DNA of 64,000 bases from Pyronema omphalodes (taxonomy: Eukaryota > Ascomycota > Pezizomycetes > Pezizales > Pyronemataceae), in contig JAJJXM010000018.1 of assembly GCA_024516155.1 (NCBI GenBank), positions 186,001-250,000 on the forward strand. Reading direction: 5' to 3'. This document shows, in pieces, positions 11,440-23,460 of the stretch. Position 1 is the first letter of the stretch. Every line of letters starts with the position of its first letter. The notes beneath the pieces were generated by a model. It worked only from the letters and a program-made list of their open reading frames with translations. It was not told where the DNA came from and ran no database searches. A program made the position numbers and the translations under genes.

Positions 11440-13604
11440 CGCAGCGAACGCGGTGAAAGTGTTTGACGTGATTGGAGCTGTGCGAAACGCGACTGTGGGG
11501 AGACGCGATTATTGATGCATGCATGGTACTGTAACGACCTTGGCGCCGGGTAAGTTGGTGGGGAGTATGTACTTGTACTGTTTTAACACAACAAAGGATG
11601 CCGAGCTTGTATGCACAATGCAAGATTCCAGTGTTCAGACTGAATATTAAGGTATGCATTTGGTATTGATGTCTGGCTGCCATTCTTTTTACTTTTCACC
11701 AGCTATCGCAGTTGTATTTTCACCAGGCCTCACTCGAGGCCACATGGGCTATGGGACGACTCTTCAAATGGAAGTCAGGCTGATATCAAATGTACGAAAT
11801 CTAAATTTTGTGTGAAAGATATAAGCAGTTTCTCGTGTATTCTCGATACTACTAGCTGCTGCTAGAACCTTCGAGACAGTGGCAATGCTCTATGGGAGGG
11901 TCCGAGCTAATATTCACATTACATGTTGACATGCGAGTACCGTTTAACGGCTATATCCAATATCGGGAACTTTCCATGTGCTATTCCGTTAGGAAGTAAT
12001 TGCAACTACAGCCACGCTCAGTCTGGAACGTGAGCAGCAAGTAACATTGACTATTTTTCACAATTAGTCACTCGTTTTCATGAAATGGGACCCCTTCACA
12101 ACTTTGCTGTATACGATGGGTTTTATAACACTTAGGATTCTTTGGATTTAGCATTATCTCAAGGAATTCGGATTTTGGAAGTAATATTCGAAAGAAACTG
12201 AAGCACATTTTACCTTATTTGGAGCCAGATTATCCCATCAGATCTGCTGTCCACATCTGACTCTCATCTGTGCAATGAGCAGCTGATCATAGTGAGAAAA
12301 ACTGCCGTCGTAAGTCAGAACTAGCTTCATGAAATGGTTTACACATTTGCCAGCTGTATCAGCTGCAAGACTTGTCTAGTTTTCGCAGGAACACACCTCG
12401 ACCCTTGCATACTGAACCCCCAACATCGAGCTGAGCAGAGGTTGAAGTGGATACTTTTCGGGACAAGACAGTACCTTCGGATACACGAAAATTGATCTGA
12501 ATTGACCCTCTCGTCTGTGGGAGGTTCACAGCGGGCCGGCATGGCAGGCGGCAGCTTAGCTCCGTTGGTGGTCCAGGCACGACACCGTGTTTGTTTACCA
12601 TTTCATCAAGTCGTGAGAATACCGGGTGAAACAGGCTTCAGAAAATAATTGAAACCCCATCGAAACACAAAATAAGCATACCGAAACAAAGGCTGCCTGC
12701 CTGCCTGCCTGCCTGCCTACAAATGCCGATTCGTAAAGTTGCCTAAATGAGAGCTGGCCGAGTAGGTGCTGCCGCATTGTTACACACGGCCAAACCGCTC
12801 GCCGTCGCTGCTGCTACCAGCCAGCCTGCCTGCCATACTCGCCTGCTGAGGCTCACTCGTTCGTACCTCGCTGCCCCCCCCCCTCTACATACTTCTAACT
12901 TCTCGGCCCTGTGTCTCTTAAATCTGCTGCTGGGCTACCTTCTCCATTTCTCACTCAGCCAGAAAAGACAACCCCAAGACGAACTATCCACCGCTTGCCA
13001 TTTCGAAGCTAACCAACTATTGCGCCCTCTACCAACTGCACTAGATACACCACTACTACCACCACGCAACCACCACCACCCTCTTATTCTCACCCACTCA
13101 TTCCATCATCCATCGATCGAGTCAGTCCGAACGAAGACCCCTCTACTAAACTCTACCTCTTCGAACAACCGAAAGATTCATCTGCGAAGAACTCAACTGT
13201 CAGATCCCCTCACGACCCTCACAGCCTGCTTGTTCCTACATACCTACCCACACCCCTCCCTCACCCATCAATCAGGCTGCTTAGTCGCCTTCACATCACT
13301 CTTCCCGCATCAACCCTCCACCACCTACAATAAGAGCCTCTCCTCCGCCACTTACCAGCATCCCTTCTCTCCGTGCAGCTCATTGTCAATCGATCGTATT
13401 TCTAAACTACTACTACAGTTACCGAAACACTTAAAACTAGCAACAAGGGTCTCCACGGCGACCCTCTGAACTCGGATCGGCTACACAACTACACGATCAC
13501 CCCGCCCGCTCTCGTCAGGCTCCTCCGAAGTCCTTGATTGGTTCACCCCAGTCACAAATCACACACAACTCCGATTTTCCTTTCATACTCGATAAAGCTC
13601 CACA
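11440..13604. other. Gap between SMC6 and DHH1; right part is a pyrimidine-rich leader
   Basis: From 11440 to about 12690 I see no gene or repeat of note. A (CTGC)n run is at 12694-12718. From about 12750 to 13604 the plus strand is rich in C and T with few purine runs, as expected of a long fungal 5' untranslated leader for DHH1. It contains an open frame of 240 codons at 12747-13469 with a low-complexity Ser/Thr/Leu/Pro product that resembles no family I know. Confidence 0.55.
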
Positions 13605-15552
13605 ATGGCGACGTCACTTGCAGAGCAGGTTGAGAATATGAACTTAACAGGGTTTGTCCTCTCTACACCTTCCCGAGCTATGGTTCACAGCCGCTGAACA
13701 TGGTTGCCTTTAGCGATGAGTGGAAGAGGGAATTGAAGATTCCCGTGAAAGATAATAGACATCAGACCGAGGTACCTACCACCTTTTCGTACTCTTACTG
13801 GCATATCGCTAACAGTTGAAAGGATGTCACCAATACCAAAGGCTTAGACTTCGAAGATTTATACATCAAGCGGGGGCTATTAATGGGAATCTTCGAGGCA
13901 GGCTTTGAGAAACCCTCACCCATTCAGGAGGAAACTATACCCGTTGCCCTTACCGGCCGTGACATTCTTGCCCGAGCAAAGAACGGAACAGGAAAGACTG
14001 CGGCCTTCGTCATTCCAGCATTAGAAAGAGTCAACGCCAAGAGCCCCAAAACACAAGCTCTTATTCTAGTTCCTACCCGAGAGTTGGCCTTACAGACATC
14101 GCAGGTATGCAAGACGCTGGGTAAGCACCTTGGTGTCAATGTAATGGTCACAACTGGAGGAACTGGTTTGAAGGACGACATCATTCGTCTCAATGAGGCA
14201 GTACACATCTTAGTCGGTACGCCAGGACGTATCCTCGATTTGGCTGGAAAGGGTGTCGCAGATTTCACCGAATGCCCTACTTTCATCATGGACGAGGCAG
14301 ATAAGCTTCTAAGTCCTGAATTCACGCCTATCATAGAACAGTTGTTGGCATATTTCCCCAAGGACCGACAGATCATGCTTTTTAGCGCTACATTCCCACT
14401 TGTCGTGAAGAGCTTTATGGTACATAATTACCCCCTACACATGGAGTACTAAAGCTAACTGTTACAGGATAAACACCTAAACCAACCATATGAGATTAAC
14501 CTTATGGACGAGCTTACACTTCGTGGTGTGACGCAATATTATGCATTTGTAGAAGAAAAGCAGAAGGTTCACTGCTTGAATACCCTCTTTTCAAAGGTAG
14601 ATCGCACTTTCCATCCCCACGCCGAAGTGCCATTAAAATTGACGCCATGACTAGCTACAAATTAATCAATCGATCATTTTCTGCAACTCCACCAACCGAG
14701 TCGAATTATTGGCCAAAAAGATTACTGAGCTAGGATACTCTTGTTTCTACTCCCATGCCAAGATGTTGCAGAACCACCGTAACCGTGTCTTCCATGACTT
14801 CCGGAATGGTGTATGTCGTAACTTGGTGTGTTCCGACCTTCTCACACGTGGTATCGATATCCAGGCAGTCAACGTTGTCATCAACTTCGATTTCCCCAAG
14901 AACGCCGAGACTTATCTTCATCGTATTGGTCGTTCTGGTCGTTTCGGACATCTTGGTCTTGCCATTAACCTTATCAACTGGGATGACAGGTATACTCCGT
15001 ATATTACCATTGTCGATATCCAAAGCTAACATTTTTAGATTCAACCTGTACAAGATTGAGCAGGAACTCGGCACCGAAATTCAGCCCATCCCCGCAATCA
15101 TTGACAAGGCATTGTATGTTTACGACTCTCCGGAGACAATCCCTCGGCCACCACCCGCTCCTCAGCAGAACAATCGGCCCAACCAGCATCAGCAGCCGGG
15201 ACAAAACCAGCCCGGTAGTAGCCAGTATCAGTCAAGGAACGGAAACTCTAGCCCAAGGGGTCAAACCCAGGGTCAAGCTCAAGGGCAGAACCAGAACCAG
15301 GGTCAAGGTCAGGGACCGGTAAACCAGAACCGTCCCAGACAGTATCCCCAGGGCAACAATCAACCTCAGTACCAGTCGCAGAACGTTGCCCCTACCCAGC
15401 AACAGCAGCAGCAGGGACAGCACCAGCAGGGACAGCACCAGCAAGCCATGCAAGGCCGCCGACCTCCTCAGCAGAGGTACAACAACCAACAGCAGCAGCG
15501 GCCGAACGGCTATCCTGCAGATTCTGGACCAGTCCCTCCCCGGGGACAGTAA
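13605..15552 (+). CDS. DHH1: ATP-dependent RNA helicase Dhh1 (DDX6 family)
   Basis: DEAD-box helicase of P-bodies that promotes decapping and represses translation. Motifs in order: Q-motif region [14 protein letters not shown], motif I AKNGTGKT, Ia [10 protein letters not shown], Ib TPGRIL, II DEAD, III SAT, and in RecA2 [15 protein letters not shown] and [12 protein letters not shown]. The segment [22 protein letters not shown] before the core is a Dhh1 hallmark. The C-terminal ~130 residues are a Gln/Asn/Pro/Gly-rich tail, as in filamentous ascomycete Dhh1, likely disordered and linked to condensate formation. Start ATG 13605; introns near 13652-13714, 13772-13823, 14419-14467, 14597-14685 and 14990-15039; stop TAA 15550-15552. 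About 545 residues. Confidence 0.96.
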
Positions 15553-16923
15553 TCTAGAATCACTACATATTCAGAACGAGGAGAGGGGGTGAGGGAGAGG
15601 CGGGGTGGAGGAGCGGAGGAGTGAAGAGGGGAGGCGAGAGTTGAGAAGGAGGAGTGAAGAGGCGGGAAAAGAAAGGAGGAGGGGGCGGAAGATTTCAAGA
15701 AGGGGGGAAGATATCGGAATTTGAGGAAGATACATTGCCGAGTTGTGCGGACAGTTACAGGATACCCAGAACCTTTTATTCTATGCAAATGCAGAGTTGG
15801 CGATTTGTGGAACTCTTGTAAGGATGTACATTATGATATTGTTTTTGTGTGAGTTGGTAAGTTGGGGGTTGATGGGCAATGTTTGGGATTTGATGATATT
15901 AGGGGAGGTTTTCCATTTGGTTGTATAGTGGAGGGTTTCTGGGGTTCGATTGGGATATGGCATGAAGCAATGATGGGATTGGTTGGGAGGCGCATTGGGA
16001 TTTCCATCTCTGATGGTTTTATGGTTTTATTTCTTTTATCGACACTCGGAAATGGATCAGGGCTCGATCTTCGCCAGATTGAAACCCTGTGAGTTGGATG
16101 AACCAGCACTGGTTAGCGGAGGAACATACGAAACAAACTACTATGAGCTACCACAGCTAAACAACGGAAGACAGAGCGATGCCGTGCGACTTTTCAATGG
16201 CATTAATCCACGACTTGCGGCACGCGGATTAGGAGAGCTGAGACAGCAACTGAAGTACACTCTCGCTACACTCTGAAGCGGCAAACTCCCCGAAATAGTG
16301 TCACCACAACGATACCCAAGACCTATTTACGAACCGACTTTTCGAAGGAACGTTAGTATCAATAATATGGCACAATACGGGATATAAAATATGAAAAAAG
16401 AATGGATGGAGATGGGCTCGTTGGTTGGCTTCGCATGTTTTTTTTGTATCTGTACGATTTTATAGTTGTATACTTGCAGAGGACTATGATGCGCATATAG
16501 CTGGCGGCATGAATAAAATACCTGTCTCTATCTAACGTTTTTCGCCTTTTTGAAGCTGTAAACATCACCGGAGAGTATTCCGAGGGCTAACTTGGTAATG
16601 ACGTCACGTAACCTTTGCACAAACCATTTAGAAGACATTATTGTCGAATAATTCAGTGAAAGGAAATTAAAGCACGTATAGGAAGATAATTCTGAAAGGT
16701 AAAGCTCATCGCAGATGATTTCCCTGCGATGACGTTCCTCATCGAGGCTCTTCCTCATTGGTTCCCAGTTTTATCGGCCGGTGTGGTGGGGCACGCGACT
16801 TCGCCCGCCCGGCACACTCTAGCGCCATTCCCGACCAACCTCCGACCTCGGGCGCCCACCGATTCTAAACTTTAACAATTTTCAGCCTCCCACCTCTCTC
16901 TTCCGACCAACCCAAGCTTCACC
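15553..16923. other. Gap between DHH1 and CTP1
   Basis: Begins with a purine-rich (GGAGG-type) stretch to about 15715, probably the DHH1 3' untranslated region. It holds one small open frame of uncertain status (16052-16276, separate entry). Bases 16780-16923 are the pyrimidine-rich promoter and leader of CTP1. Confidence 0.5.
16052..16276 (+). CDS. Possible small hypothetical protein (74 residues)
   Basis: ATG at 16052 opens a frame of 74 codons beginning MDQGSIFARLKP and ending LKYTLATL. Composition is balanced (mixed charged and hydrophobic residues, no low-complexity run), unlike the other small frames in intergenic DNA. I recognise no family. A GTGAGT early in the frame could instead be a splice donor, so it may be an exon of a longer unseen transcript or the downstream part of the DHH1 3' region. 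Confidence 0.25.
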   Translation: MDQGSIFARLKPCELDEPALVSGGTYETNYYELPQLNNGRQSDAVRLFNGINPRLAARGLGELRQQLKYTLATL

Positions 16924-18097
16924 ATGTCCGCCGAGAAGAAATCCGAAAAGGCATCCTACGCTCCCAGTATCTTGAGACATATCAACAGCTAACAGACCCA
17001 ACTGCAGCCTACCGTACTGCGTTCCTTGATCGCCGGATGTCAGTTCCCACTCCCCTCCGTTCCTCCGACAAAACGGGAAAGCACAACACTAACACCTTCT
17101 TGTAGCTACCGCCGGCGCAATTGAAATCGGTATCTCTCCACCACCACCACTACTACTGCTACTCTTTCTATATATCTACGCGTTCATGATTTTTTCTAAC
17201 TCTCTTGTCCTCTCAACTAAATAGCTATTACCTACCCCGCCGAATTCGCCAAAACTCGCGCACAATTAAACCGACGACTCGTAGCAGGAGAAAAGCTCCC
17301 CTGGCCAAAATTCGGCAAAGAATGGTACGCCGGGTGTACAACGTCCATCGTGGGCAACTCCGTGAAAGCCGGAGTTCGATTCCTGGCCTTCGATTTCTAC
17401 AAGGGGTTGTTAGCGGATGAAGAAGGCAATGTAAGCGGGCCCAAGACAGTCCTAGCAGGATTAGGAGCCGGAGTTACAGAGTCTTTACTTGCTGTTACAC
17501 CCTTCGAAAGTATCAAAACCCAGATTATCGATGATAGAAAAAGCGGAAATCCCAGGATGAAGGGGTTCTTGCATGGCTCGGCTTTGATTTGGAGAGAGAA
17601 GGGGTATAAGGGTTTTTTGCAGGGGTTTGTGCCTACGACTGCTAGACAGGCTGCGAATTCTGCCGTTCGGTTTGGAAGTTATAATGCCATTAAACAAGCT
17701 GCTCAGGGCTATGTTGCGCCGGGTGAAAAACTTGGTGGTGTGGCTACTTTCGGTATTGGTGCTTTGGCCGGCTTGATTACTGTCTATGCTACCCAACCTT
17801 TGGATTCCGTCAAGACCAGAATGCAGAGTATTGAGGCAAAGACTATGTATAGGAATACTTTGCATTGTGCGGTGAAGTTGTTTAAGGAGGAGGGTGTGCT
17901 TGTGTTCTGGAGTGGTGCTACTCCTAGATTGGCGAGATTGATGGTGAGTTGAAGACTGGGGATGCTATAAGGATGGTTAGGAAGAGTGAGAAGCTAATTG
18001 GAATTCGTAATAGGTCTCTGGTGGTCTTGTCTTCACATTCTACGAGAAGGCTATTGAGTTCTTCGATAAGATCGACCCTGAGAAGAAGTACTTCTAA
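16924..18097 (+). CDS. CTP1: Mitochondrial tricarboxylate (citrate) carrier
   Basis: Inner-membrane carrier exchanging citrate for malate or isocitrate. The product has three mitochondrial-carrier repeats: the first with AITYPAEFAKTRAQL (P-x-D/E-x-x-K/R signature with E in place of D, as in citrate carriers), the second with VTPFESIKTQIIDD (again PFESIK), the third with ATQPLDSVKTRMQS. Six membrane spans are expected. ATG 16924 starts MSAEKKSEKASYAP. The first exons are very short, with introns near 16966-17008, 17039-17105 and 17130-17223; a further intron near 17943-18013 precedes the end SGGLVFTFYEKAIEFFDKIDPEKKYF. Stop TAA 18095-18097. About 295 residues, the usual length. The pairing of PFES-type signatures supports citrate over other carriers. 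Confidence 0.94.
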
Positions 18098-18648
18098 GCA
18101 ATATCAATTGAAGCTAGGAGAAGGGTGGTAAAACTAGGTGCAGCTGGGTGAAGGTTAGTGAAGGTGGATATATGGGATACAAAAGTGATAGACGAGGGTA
18201 ATAGACCGCCCAACGGCGTCATATTAGAATTATGGGTTATGATGAGATGAAGTAGATTAGTTTTAGGATACCAAAAATTTTGCGGCGGGGGGTAGTTTAG
18301 AGGCGAGGGTAAAATGGATTCTTTTTTTTGCAAGCTATTTCAAGCTATGGAACTATGGTGATTTACGAACCATTGTTTCAAGATAGAGAGGTTGTGATTA
18401 GATCTGCTGGGCAGCTTGGAGTTAATATCTGCTGACATCACTTGAAGCCCATTATTCTTTCTCATGGCTGTATCCTCCTTGCTATAAGCAACAGCTTACC
18501 AGCTTACTATCTCGCAACAAAGCACCCAGAAAAAGAAAATCAATTTCCAATCCTCTTCAGCAAGCCACAAACCACAAACCTTAACCCTTAATGCCAACCA
18601 TATCAAACCACTTTAAACCCCCCAATATTCAATATTCACCACCACCAA
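18098..18648. other. Convergent gap between CTP1 and SPC2
   Basis: The 3' regions of two convergent genes. Purine-rich on the left, pyrimidine-rich from about 18540. No gene or repeat seen. Confidence 0.6.
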
Positions 18649-19474
18649 TTACTGCCCCTTCTTCTCCCCACCCACAACCTCCTCCAAAAACTCCCTCAAT
18701 CTCTCCTCCACCAATCTTCCCCTGACATCAAACCACTTCATATACTCTCCCTTTACTTTTCTAGTCCCTTTATTTGTCGTGACTTTGACTTCATAGACTG
18801 GTGAGTATTTTCCGGAGTAAGTTTCGATTGTAATCTATAGGTGTCGTTAGTTAATATCATCGTATTCCCAATTACCTCAATCCATCCAGTGTCCCCGCCC
18901 CCTCAAAAAATTCCCCTCAATCCCCAGCAGCCCGCATCCCGCATCCCGCAGCCCCCAATACAAAAACAGAAAAACAGCAAAAACAAAAAAAAAAAAAACC
19001 ACTAACCTTCTCGGCACCCTTTCTTCCAACATAAACGGTACCTCCCTCAACGGCCCAAATCCAAACCGTAAGCAAAGTATTCAAAACAAAATACGCAACG
19101 ACGGCATAAAGCGTCGCATCCTTCGTCTTAGCCCATCCCAATGTGAAGTCGTAATAGAAGGTTGCGGCGGCGATGGCACAGGCGGAGAAACCTAGCGTTA
19201 GACGGACGTCGGTTAGGTGGTGCGATTGTTGGTAGTTGAGGGTGGTCATGTACTGGGTGCGAGTCGGGGGGGTTAGTTATGCTGGTTCGATTGGTTGATT
19301 GCTCGATTGTATGGTTCCTCTGAGGGGGGGGGACGGGAATCTAGGGAATCTAGGGGATCTAGGGGGATCTAGGGGAGGAGAGAGAGATAAAAGAAAACAT
19401 ACAGGAGCAATAGCATCATCCGTAGTATTTTTCAGATCGGGAATCGAATGAAGATTGATTTTAGTAGCTGCCAT
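18649..19474 (-). CDS. SPC2: Signal peptidase complex subunit 2
   Basis: Non-catalytic subunit of the ER signal peptidase; in yeast it links the enzyme to the Sec61 translocon. Exon 1 (MAATKINLHSIPDLKNTTDDA) is followed by exon 2, starting at the CAG|TACATG acceptor, with the conserved pattern HHLTDVRLTLGFSACAIAA, then two membrane spans separated by a short loop (YDFTLGWAKTKDATLYAVVAYF). Exon 3, after acceptor CCTATAG, encodes the cytosolic tail beginning ITIETYSGKYSPVYEV, typical of the SPC25/Spc2 family. Start ATG 19474, stop TAA 18651-18649. About 165-170 residues. Intron 1 (about 19252-19401) contains CTAGGGGATCTAGG repeats on the plus strand. Confidence 0.9.
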
Positions 19475-20168
19475 ATTTGGTGGGTAGTAGTGGTGATGAT
19501 GATATCTGTAGTCGGCTTCACTTCAATTTAAAGGATTGTAGGTTCGTCGGTAAGGTGATCGCGGGTTGGTGGTAGCAGGTAGCTGGTAGCTAGGTGGTTG
19601 TGGTTGGAGTTGTGGTTACTGGTGAGGTGAGGATTGTGATAGGCACGAGTTGAGGCCACTGTAGCTCCCGATTCCCGTGCGTGTTGCGATAGCGCGGTTA
19701 CACGAGCGAGCGGCGAGCAGCGAGCGAGGCACTGGGCTGTGAGACGCGCTGGGGTGCTGGGTAGGCTAGCTTGATATGGATTAGAGGCGCGGGGAGCTTT
19801 TGGGGTTTTGGAGATGCGGGGAGAAGTGATGGGGTTTTTGGAGGGGGACTGTGTGGTGGAGGTAGGAGTTTAGAGGGTGGGGAGTCAAGGGAGCTTTCAG
19901 AGGGATATGAAGTTGCGTATGATGTAAAATAAACCGAGTGAGAGTAGTCAAGATATCAATTTGTTTTTTGAGAAAAAAAAAATATGAAAAAAAGAAAAAA
20001 AGAAAAAAAGAGACAGCCAAAATAACCAAAAACAAAACCCACGATACTTGATGAAAATGATATCCTCCTTACAATACATCCCCCCCCCCCCCCCCCCCCA
20101 AAGCAACCAGTTCTCAAAACCCATCCAAAACATTACCCCCCCCCCCCCCCCCCACCCCAAATCCGCTC
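19475..20168. other. Gap upstream of SPC2 and downstream of the PIMT gene
   Basis: Left part (19475-19760) is GT/GA-rich and probably the SPC2 promoter. Two C homopolymers (about 20081-20099 and 20138-20152) lie just past the methyltransferase stop. No gene seen. Confidence 0.6.
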
Positions 20169-21413
20169 CTAAAGTATCCCCATCCCCGGCCAATCCTCCT
20201 TCTCCCGAAACTCCTTCCTATCCGTCAACGGGACATACATAACGCCCTCCTTTCTCGTCTTCGTAACCTTCCCGTCCTTATCCTTATCGACGACATAAAT
20301 ATACTGAGGCGGCTGACCATACTGATCCCTCCCATCCTGTTCCTCAACCGGAATAAACATTCTCCCCGGAGCTTTTAGTTGCTGGATTAATTCCTCGGGA
20401 AATCCTTTTGCTGCTGCACCAACGTGAATTGCGTCATAGGGCGCGGATTCTTTATGGCCTAAACGGCCGTCGGATTGCAGGATTTGGATTACGGTTGAGG
20501 AAGGAGAGGGGATGGTGCTGGAAGGGGAGGTGGAGAGGATGGAGGAGGTATGGGGTGCTTTTTGGAGGTTGGTTAAAGAGAGGGCTACGAGTTGCGGAAT
20601 GTGCTCGATGCCGATTACTAGGCCGTTTGGTTTCTGTAGATGCGGGTAATCATGTTATTAGTAGCTGTTGGTAAATAGATATAATACTAGATTTGTATAT
20701 CGATTTCCAACTACGAGTATCAGGAACCCGGGTATAGAGGAGTACGGGGATACTGGCATTCCACCCAAAGGAAAATCGGGGAATAGGAATGAGGATAAAC
20801 CTACCACCATCTCCCCAAACACAGCACATAGATACCCACTCCCAGACCCAACATCAAGAACCTTCGCACCCGGTTTCAGAAACGGAGCTAGAGCTTCCAC
20901 CGCGCTGGCATGCATATGCGGGGCTGAGATTGTTGCATCGAATCCGATATGCTATTTTGGAGTTTTTGTCAGTCTATCTCCATATATATCATTTCCCAAA
21001 AGTCTTTGAGAATCTTCAGTAACCACCCGAGCAAAGCAAAGCACAATAACCATAAACCATAGGCAGGGAGGGGGGGGGGGGGGGGGGGGGGGAGAGAGAG
21101 AGAGAGAGCTATCTATCAGCTTCAAAACATCAAAGCCAAGCTGCACACAACATAACCCCTCCCCCTCCCCCCCCTCCAAAGCCCCTCTCCCCTTTCCCCT
21201 CCCCTCCATCAAAAACAAAAAAACAGCAACTGAAAAAAAAAAAAGAAATCAAAAACCCACCTGCGGCCCATCAACATAAGGTTCAAAAGGGCAATAATGT
21301 GCTCTATCAATGCTTTCCATAGCTTTCAGAACACTTTCAGTTTTGATTAATCCATGTCGTTTTAGGTTCGCGATTAGTTCCGCGTTGGTTTTACCGGTGC
21401 AGCGCCAGGACAT
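20169..21413 (-). CDS. PCM1: Protein-L-isoaspartate O-methyltransferase
   Basis: Repairs isoaspartyl and D-aspartyl residues in aged proteins using S-adenosylmethionine. N-terminus [18 protein letters not shown] is typical of eukaryotic PIMT. The exons then encode [29 protein letters not shown] (substrate-binding loop), and the SAM motif [15 protein letters not shown], followed by [32 protein letters not shown] and GRMFIPVEE. Start ATG 21413; the intron between DGPQ and HIGFD contains a long G run and (GA)n at 21069-21112; another intron lies near 20633-20815. Stop TAG 20171-20169. About 255 residues. A 25-residue Ser/Pro/Thr insertion after [10 protein letters not shown] is longer than in animal PIMT. 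The symbol is the common yeast-type name and is not specific. Confidence 0.93.
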
Positions 21414-22582
21414 TGTGGTTGTTGAGAAGGGGGGGGGGGGGGGGGTGGTAGCTGGGGGTTTGGAGGTTGAAGATTGCTGGCGGGGAGGGGAAGAGGGGTT
21501 GATGGGAAGGGGAAGGCGGTGTTGAGGGAGGGAGAAGTTGAGCTTTGTGAGCTAGTTTCGTGAAGCTTTCCCGGAGCTGTGTAAAGAAAATATATCTTTC
21601 CGATCCGATAAAACGCAATACCGCCCAACGAAACTCCCAATATCCAACCTTGAGGTATTCAGAGCCAGAGATATCTTTCCAAACTCCGATTTTGTTTCGT
21701 ATGGCGATATAGATTTTGTAACCGTATGGTATATATATGTCCCTCCTTGTTTTTTTTTTAATAATAATCTCTGATGATATTCCGTTTAGCTCTGTCTGTC
21801 TGTATATCGATTAGTTTTCCATTTTCGGTGGTGGTTGTAAATGATAGTATTTGTGACCAACAGTATTCCAATATTCAAATATTCCAATATTCAACTTCCT
21901 CACACCCAACCTCACAACCAATCTTGAATCTTGAATCCTGAGTCTGAGTTACCGTCAAAACTATAGCTATCATCAGTCAGTCTCTAATATAGACAGCAGT
22001 ATTAGCATTATAAACCCAACCTCGTGGTATAATCAAAAAAACCTGCTTTTTGGCACGTTCGTTTCAAGCGCGCGTGCCGGAGATGGGAAGAACGGGTGGG
22101 GGGGGGGGGGGGGGGGAGGGGGGTTATTTAAACGAATACTACATGCAATACCCGGGATCCGAACTTGGACCGGATATATAAACCTAGCGACCTACATAGA
22201 GATGTATTGACCCCTCATCTTGTGTCTTGCTTCGGCTTGTGTGGCATTTGTTTGCATAGCTGGCATATCGCATACATAGCTCGTAGCTCGCATACATAGC
22301 TCGTAACTCGTAACTCGTCGATCCTGCATATAATACTCAAGACGGATGTATCCGGAGCAGGAACAGGAGCAGGAGCATACTTCGCAAATACATCTGGGGG
22401 ATACTGTAGGCTAATGATACATCCCATCTACATCCCCGCACACTGTAAACCCCCGCCCACATTACCTGATTGTGGATCTTCAACTTACTTTATTTTACCT
22501 TACTTTATTTTACTTTACCTTACTTTACCTGTAGATCAGTTTAGCTATTTTAGTTTTCTCGCGTACTGGTTTATTGGCGTAC

Positions 22583-22655
22583 CGGGGGATGGTATGGTAT
22601 GGTATGATGGGATGGGTATGATGGGTATGATGGGTATGGTGGGTATGATGGGTAG
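22583..22655. repeat. (ATGGGT)/(GGTATG) hexamer-type repeat
   Basis: GGTAT, GGGATG and GATGGGTAT units in tandem on the plus strand. Confidence 0.75.
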
Positions 22656-22659
22656 GTAG

Positions 22660-22825
22660 CTAGCTACAGCTACATCTATACAGCTATACAGCTATACACA
22701 GCTAGACATATACACAGCTATCTACAGCTACAGCTACATCAATCTACACAACTATACAGCTACGGGTACAGCTACAGCTATGTATATACAGCTATACACA
22801 GCTATACACAGCTATACATATCTAC
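22660..22825. repeat. (CAGCTATACA)n minisatellite
   Basis: Interrupted units of CAGCTATA and CAGCTACA over about 165 bp. Confidence 0.8.
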
Positions 22826-22861
22826 ATAACCCTCCATTCTCCACTTCTCCACTTCTCCAGT

Positions 22862-22972
22862 AACCCACAACCCACAACCCACAACCCACAACCCACAACC
22901 CACAACCCAATAACCCCAACCCACAACCCCATAACCCCAACCCCAACCCCAACCCCAACCCCAAAAACCCAT
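22862..22972. repeat. (ACCCACA)n passing into (CCCCAA)n
   Basis: Seven-base ACCCACA copies to about 22910, then CCCCAA/CCCCATAA hexamers (about five uninterrupted CCCCAA between 22932 and 22965). Confidence 0.85.
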
Positions 22973-23090
22973 CATCCTTAACTCCCCTCACTTTTTTTTT
23001 ATTTTTGTTTTTGTTTTGTTACATAAACAGAAGCCAGAAGCCAGAAGATAAAAGATATACACATCGATAAGACTTCTGAGTTTTATGAGT

Positions 23091-23296
23091 TTTCTGGATA
23101 TATGGGGTTTATGGGTTTTGGATATATGGGGTTTATGGGTTTATGGGGTTTTGGGGTTTATGGGGTTTATGGGGTTTATGGATTTAGGGTTTGGGGTTTA
23201 TGGGGTTTATGGATTTATGGGGTTTATGGATATATGGGGTTCTGGGTTTATGGATCTCTGGGGTTTATGGGGTTTATGGGGTTTATGGGTTTCTAT
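23091..23296. repeat. G/T-rich minisatellite (TTTATGGGG)n
   Basis: About twenty 9-bp units with TTTGGATATATGGGG variants. Confidence 0.85.
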
Positions 23297-23460
23297 GGCT
23301 CTCGGCTCTGCGGCTCTGCGGCTCTCCTTCTCCGCCCCCGCGGCTCTCCGTCTCCGCCCGCGGCTCTGCGGCTCTGCGTCTGCGGCTCTGCGGCTCTGCG
23401 GCTCTGCGGCTCTGCGGCTCTCTGCGGCTCTGCGGCTCTGCGGCTCTGCGGCTCTGCGGC
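23297..23460. repeat. GC-rich minisatellite (CGGCTCTG)n
   Basis: 8-bp units directly abutting the TTTATGGGG array; the interior has diverged CCGCCCGCGGCTCT units. Confidence 0.88.

Noticed and set aside
16528..16758. 76-codon minus-strand frame upstream of CTP1
   Set aside because: Balanced composition but sits in the CTP1 promoter side, has no recognisable family and no splice or context support.
17360..17390. tRNA-like GGAGTTCGATTCCTGG box
   Set aside because: It lies within the CTP1 coding exon and no matching acceptor or anticodon stems surround it.
22914..22965. Interstitial telomere
   Set aside because: The unit is CCCCAA and not CCCTAA; together with neighbouring variants it is better explained as a minisatellite.
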